Assembly (NCBI GenBank): GCA_026936325.1
Contig: JAPTHN010000001.1
Span: 80,545,380-80,609,379 of the forward strand
From: Platynereis dumerilii
Lineage: Eukaryota > Annelida > Polychaeta > Phyllodocida > Nereididae
Length of the DNA: 64,000 nt
Direction: 5' to 3'
Position numbers and translations under genes: made by a program. The notes beneath the pieces are model-generated. The model saw only the letters and a program-made list of their open reading frames with translations. It was not told where the DNA came from and made no database searches. Of the stretch, positions 60,114 through 64,000 are shown one piece after another; the first letter of the stretch is position 1, and each line of letters starts with the position of its first letter.

Positions 60114-60625
60114 CAAGAAAGCTAAAGAAGATTTGGAATCTTCTCTTTGACTTTTTCTTAACATGTTGTTGATGTTTGTCAAAATCAGAGGAGTCCGTGA
60201 TTTACAAGGATTGGGTTCAGTTTTCCGATCTGCTAAGTCTCAGCACATATGACATGAAAATGGTGAAAAGGCTGAAATTATTGACACAAAGTCTGGTTCA
60301 AACCTTTTCATAATTTTTGTAGCCATAAAAGCTTAAGACCGTCAGTTGTTTACTCAATTTGACATTAGCTGGGCACAAGAGAGACATGTACATAGACACC
60401 TCCAAGACCTAATTGACTAGAGCCACACAAATTGGAGCCACTATGAGCTATTAAGTCATAGGCGGCCACCCCGAAGACCTGTCCAACACAGTACTTCACT
60501 AAATAAGGGCCTCTCACACACTTAGGCAGTCTGAGCGTAGGCAAATCTTATACAAGTTTTAATGAATGTTGTGTCCAAGAAAAAGTTTGTACATGTAGTA
60601 ATACAAATACATTGAGTCTTTTTAA

Positions 60626-60687
60626 ATCTACGTTATCAGTTTCCTCTTCTCCTTCCATCTACGTTATCAGTTTCCTCTTCTCCTTCC
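60626..60687 (+). repeat. 31-bp perfect tandem repeat, two copies
   Basis: ATCTACGTTATCAGTTTCCT-type unit repeated exactly once; a very recent slippage. Confidence 0.92.
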
Positions 60688-60879
60688 ATCTAACAGTCTT
60701 AGGTACAAATATTTAGAGGTCAAGAGGTAAACATTGAAATACTCCTGATCAATATCAAATCAGTGTGAGTAAATATATGTCGCCAATGATGCAATAACAA
60801 AGACAATAACCGCTTTGTGATCGATAAAGGAATTTTTATTTTATTACTTTTATTTCGGTCAATTTTAGATATTGGTTGC

Positions 60880-63800
60880 TAAAAAGGCAAGAAAAGGACT
60901 TTGATTGACCTTATGATAGGAGGACTCCTGAAGGTACAGTTCCTTCTGAGTGAGGAACATTGTTGAAAGATCAGAGGGTGACAGAGCTAAATACACTGAA
61001 ACAGTGGCTGAATGAATATCACAACAATGTTGGTTGATGGCTTGAAAGGTACAACCCAGTATCCTTTGCAAAGTTTGAAGAGATCCATGGTGCGCAGAAA
61101 GTCCAAGAGAAGTGGATATTGTAATGGCCATTCACAAATTGGAAATTAAGCATAGACTCAAGGTTATTAATCCTGTCGCTTCATATATTTCATGGTGTGT
61201 CTCTGACCAGAACTTTTTAGGGTGTTCAACAGTACAACAGTCTTGCCAGCCAGGATTGACAGTGATTTTCTGGATCACTGATGTCTTGGAACATGGACTT
61301 ACCAAAGACGAAGAGTATACAAGGCATGCACTCTCATGGTCTTTTGAAACATTGTTCACAACCACGTCAACATATATTGTGCATCAAAAGGTCACTCTTT
61401 TTTTAAAGTATGAAAGTTGCCATTCAATGCCACATCCAAGTCTCACAGCTTTCAGTTATACCTCTCTGATTAACCCCGTTCAGATTTCAAGTCACAGGGA
61501 ATTTGATGGTTGAACCTTGTACCTGGGTCTTCTAGCTTCCTAAATCATACAGGTGAACGTTCCGAAATTACTGTAAATAGCCACTATGGGGTGTTTTTAC
61601 CAATGGCCGCTATTTCCACTCTCGTCTCTCTATTTTCCTTAATTTTCAAAATACAACTTGTTGCAACACCATTTTTTATGTCTTTTATTACATTCAGAAT
61701 CCATTTCTGACCTAAGTTTTTTTTACAGTGACTGTATCATGTGATATTGCAATGGTCAATTATTCTTTATGAAGACCGATGGTCAAATTCTAAATTCACT
61801 AAAATAACCATAAACAGAAAAATCTGCTTTTCAAATTCTGTGAATTCTTGAATGTATACCTACTCCAAATGTTAGTCTAACAATGATTGATGCAAAAGTA
61901 TTTCCCACCAATACTTAAATGGGTAAAGGAACAAAAAGAAATTCAACAAGAAAAAAAAATTGACATTGCATCTATGGCAATATATCTAATTATGCAGGAC
62001 AGGCATGATTATGCACTATGGTCAATGGTCATGTATGACTATTTGGTCTTACAAAACTTCTTGACTTACCCACTATTCTCCTAGCAAGGGAATCGGAATA
62101 CCATTAACCAATAATGCATACCTGAAATCAAAGAAGAAACACAGCAATTAGCAAAGAGCTGACAAATGCATGAATGACGGCGTGTCACAGCAATTAGCAA
62201 AGTTTTCACATCGGGGCTGTATTGAAGCAATATTCTAGAGTTATAACCAATGAGTCGCCTTGACATGACAACTGACTTCATAGGATTTTCCTGTGAAAAT
62301 GTGCTGAGAAAAAACAAATTATTAGATTTATAGTTTAAAAGAGAAGTGTAATGTGTAACGGCCAAGAATGGAAGCATAGAACAGAATTAGAATAGTATTC
62401 ATGGATCACATGAAAAACATTGAATTTGTGTTCCCAGCATGATGTCTCTAAGGACGTCTTCAAGACTTCAGACTCAAATAAATTTAATAATACCAAAAAA
62501 GGGCACATTTGTCTCGGAGTTAGACTTTAAATTCTTTTAATTTCGTTCTACATAGTAATAAGATACTGAAGCCAAATCAAGATAAAAGACCTCCTGAATC
62601 AATGATGTCCTTGTGATGTTAGAAACTCACATAATGAAAAGCACAAGATGCCAGTTAAACTCCATGACAATATCAAGTGATCACTTTAATTTCCTTCATG
62701 GTCAAAAGTCATACCTAGCTGAATGGCTTCTCAGTCAATTCAGAATTTCAATCCTATCATCTTTGTTATCAAAGGGAGAATGGACAGATTAGCTTCTCAG
62801 ATGGTGTAATGAACAGATGGATTCTGATGGCATCAGCAGAGCAGAAAAAGCAAAGACGATTTCAGAGGAATTATCTTTCCTCTCTATGCCTTTCTCTTTA
62901 AGTGAGTAAAGATCAGAAGGAGTTTATTCAATTTACAAGGACCATATTCAGTTTCCAGACCTGCTGGTTCTGATCAGGGTGATGTGAAAATGGTGACAAA
63001 GACTGAACTCCCAGACACAATCTGGAGACAGAAATCTGCTTATAATCTTTTTAGCTACAAAGCCAAAGACTGACTGATCTTGACAGTCGTTTACACAATT
63101 TGATGTTAACTTGGCACCAGAGAGTCACATGCCTACACCTCTACACCTGATTGACTAGAGCCACACCAATCGAGGCAACTAGGGCCCATCAAGTCACAGA
63201 CGACCACCCAGAAGACCTGTCCAACAGGGCACATCGATTACAAGAGCCTCTCACACACTTAACCAGACCCAGTGCTCAAGTATCTGGCAGCTGGAGCCAA
63301 CTGGTGGTATAGTACATCCAGAGATGCCTTATATTTTAAATACACCGATGTGTATGTGGAATAGATTCTCAGATGAATCGATACATGATCATGGTGGCAT
63401 GAACACATTTCTCTTGCCATTGGCATGACCATATTGAACTATGCACATTTCTGGACATCAACAGTTCTCTCCATTTCTCAATGCAAGAAGTTGAAACTGA
63501 TGCAAAATTGTTTAGCAGTTCTACTGCTTTGAGTATAGGCACACATATTGGTCTTGAAACAAAATACAATGTCATTACAAACACCAAAAGATTATTAGAT
63601 ACACCAGTCTTCGGCAACTACATTGCCCATTAGTAACGCTGCAGTGGGTATGATATAATACCCATCTCAGGAGTCTCATATTGGCACAGGATCTTCTGAT
63701 AGTCCATAACAAGGGATATTCCATAATAAGCATCCTAAGAAATAAGCCTATTGCTTCTTAGCCTTTAGAAATGACTTTTTTGAAAAAATAATTTCTTATC

Positions 63801-64000
63801 ATGACCAATATTATAAATAAAGCTAGTCCAAGATCAAGTTGTTGCCTTTTTCTCAATCCATCAGAAACAGAAAAGATAATGCTAATGTCAGTACTAAATT
63901 CAGTTTCACGGGCTACATCCAGAGAAAGGAAATTAATTAACCAAAATATAAAGCATAATCTGGAAAAGCATAGTCAGTACCAAAGATAAGAAGACATCCT
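60880..64000 (+). repeat. tandem array 2, large unit 2, cut by the window end
   Basis: Leader 60880-62095 followed by a sub-unit (about 62560-63629) that matches 58590-59570 at high identity. A further sub-unit then starts at 63630 and matches 59566-59905 up to the window edge. The offset between corresponding sub-units is about 4.0 kb. The array probably continues beyond the window. Confidence 0.8.
62765..62842 (+). promoter_or_regulatory. short conserved core in sub-unit 3 of array 2
   Basis: Counterpart of 58745-58822 with about two differences. Confidence 0.4.

Larger units (their letters stand above)
57280..60860 (+). repeat. tandem array 2, large unit 1
   Basis: The leader (57280-58060) recurs at about 60880-62095; shared words include AACCCAGTATCC, GTAATGGCCATTCACAAA, TTTTAGGGTGTT and TGATTTTCTGGAT. 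After the leader come two related sub-units (58070-59565 and about 59566-60545). The sub-units share CATTAGTAA-x-GCAGTG, CATAATAAAC and TGAACAGATGGATTCTGATG blocks. Open frames in the copies are not in agreement, so it looks non-coding. Confidence 0.8.

Noticed and set aside
58597-60172. Similar peptides from open frames in two array sub-units (58597-58947 and 59954-60172)
   Set aside because: The similarity follows from DNA duplication. Indels break the frame between copies, so there is no sign of protein-level constraint.
1-64000. tRNA, rRNA, CRISPR, operon or prokaryotic promoter features
   Set aside because: None found; composition, repeats and retrotransposons show eukaryotic nuclear DNA.
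1-64000. Retrovirus-like, LTR or Polinton-type elements
   Set aside because: No LTR pair, gag/pol, capsid or integrase-like sequence was recognised; the only reverse transcriptase is LINE-type.

Overview
The window looks like AT-rich, gene-poor nuclear DNA of a marine invertebrate animal. Evidence: no dense ORFs or operons, no long open frame apart from a LINE reverse transcriptase, many TA-flanked inverted-repeat transposons, tRNA-derived SINE-like elements carrying a GGATGAGACGTTAAA-type core, CR1/L2/Jockey-like LINEs with short tandem 3' tails, and frequent TAGGCCTA words. An echinoderm or hemichordate would fit, but that is a weak inference from composition and repeat style. No rRNA, tRNA, CRISPR or intact host gene is visible. 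The only host coding signal I would defend is one possible exon at about 5.75-6.02 kb.

Layout. 0.4-2.6 kb is a diverged tandem duplication with a small pogo/Tigger-like MITE in one copy. 3.2-8.7 kb holds the regulatory-looking sequence: three perfect CRE octamers before a TATA box, a run of about ten GATA sites just upstream of the candidate exon, a CpG-rich patch with TCGCGAGA, ETS-like and E2F-like words, an 0.87-kb mariner-like palindromic MITE, and paired CACGTG E-boxes. 8.7-24 kb is mostly unassigned, with one 0.94-kb MITE and several minisatellites, including a fresh 307-bp tandem duplication. 24.1-31.0 kb is a large palindrome: tandem modules of about 0.75 kb in one orientation on the left and inverted on the right, around a loop filled with SINEs and a MITE. 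Each module carries an RFX X-box-like site and an octamer.

31.5-50 kb is a tandem triplication of a module of about 3.6 kb (copies A, B, C). It is masked by transposon insertions: a foldback in A; a 1.5-kb MITE, a LINE, a second LINE inside the first, and another MITE inside the first LINE, all in B. Each copy has an ungapped 134-bp core nearly identical in all three while much of the rest has diverged, which suggests a triplicated cis-regulatory element or repeated gene conversion. 50-57 kb is mostly unassigned. 57.3-64 kb is a second tandem array (unit about 4 kb, itself containing two related sub-units) that runs off the window end and also has a short conserved core.

Taken together this is an intergenic or intronic regulatory and repeat landscape, not a gene cluster. 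The best leads are the two tandem arrays with conserved cores and the X-box/octamer palindrome. All functional readings of non-coding sequence are inferences from motifs and copy comparison by eye.
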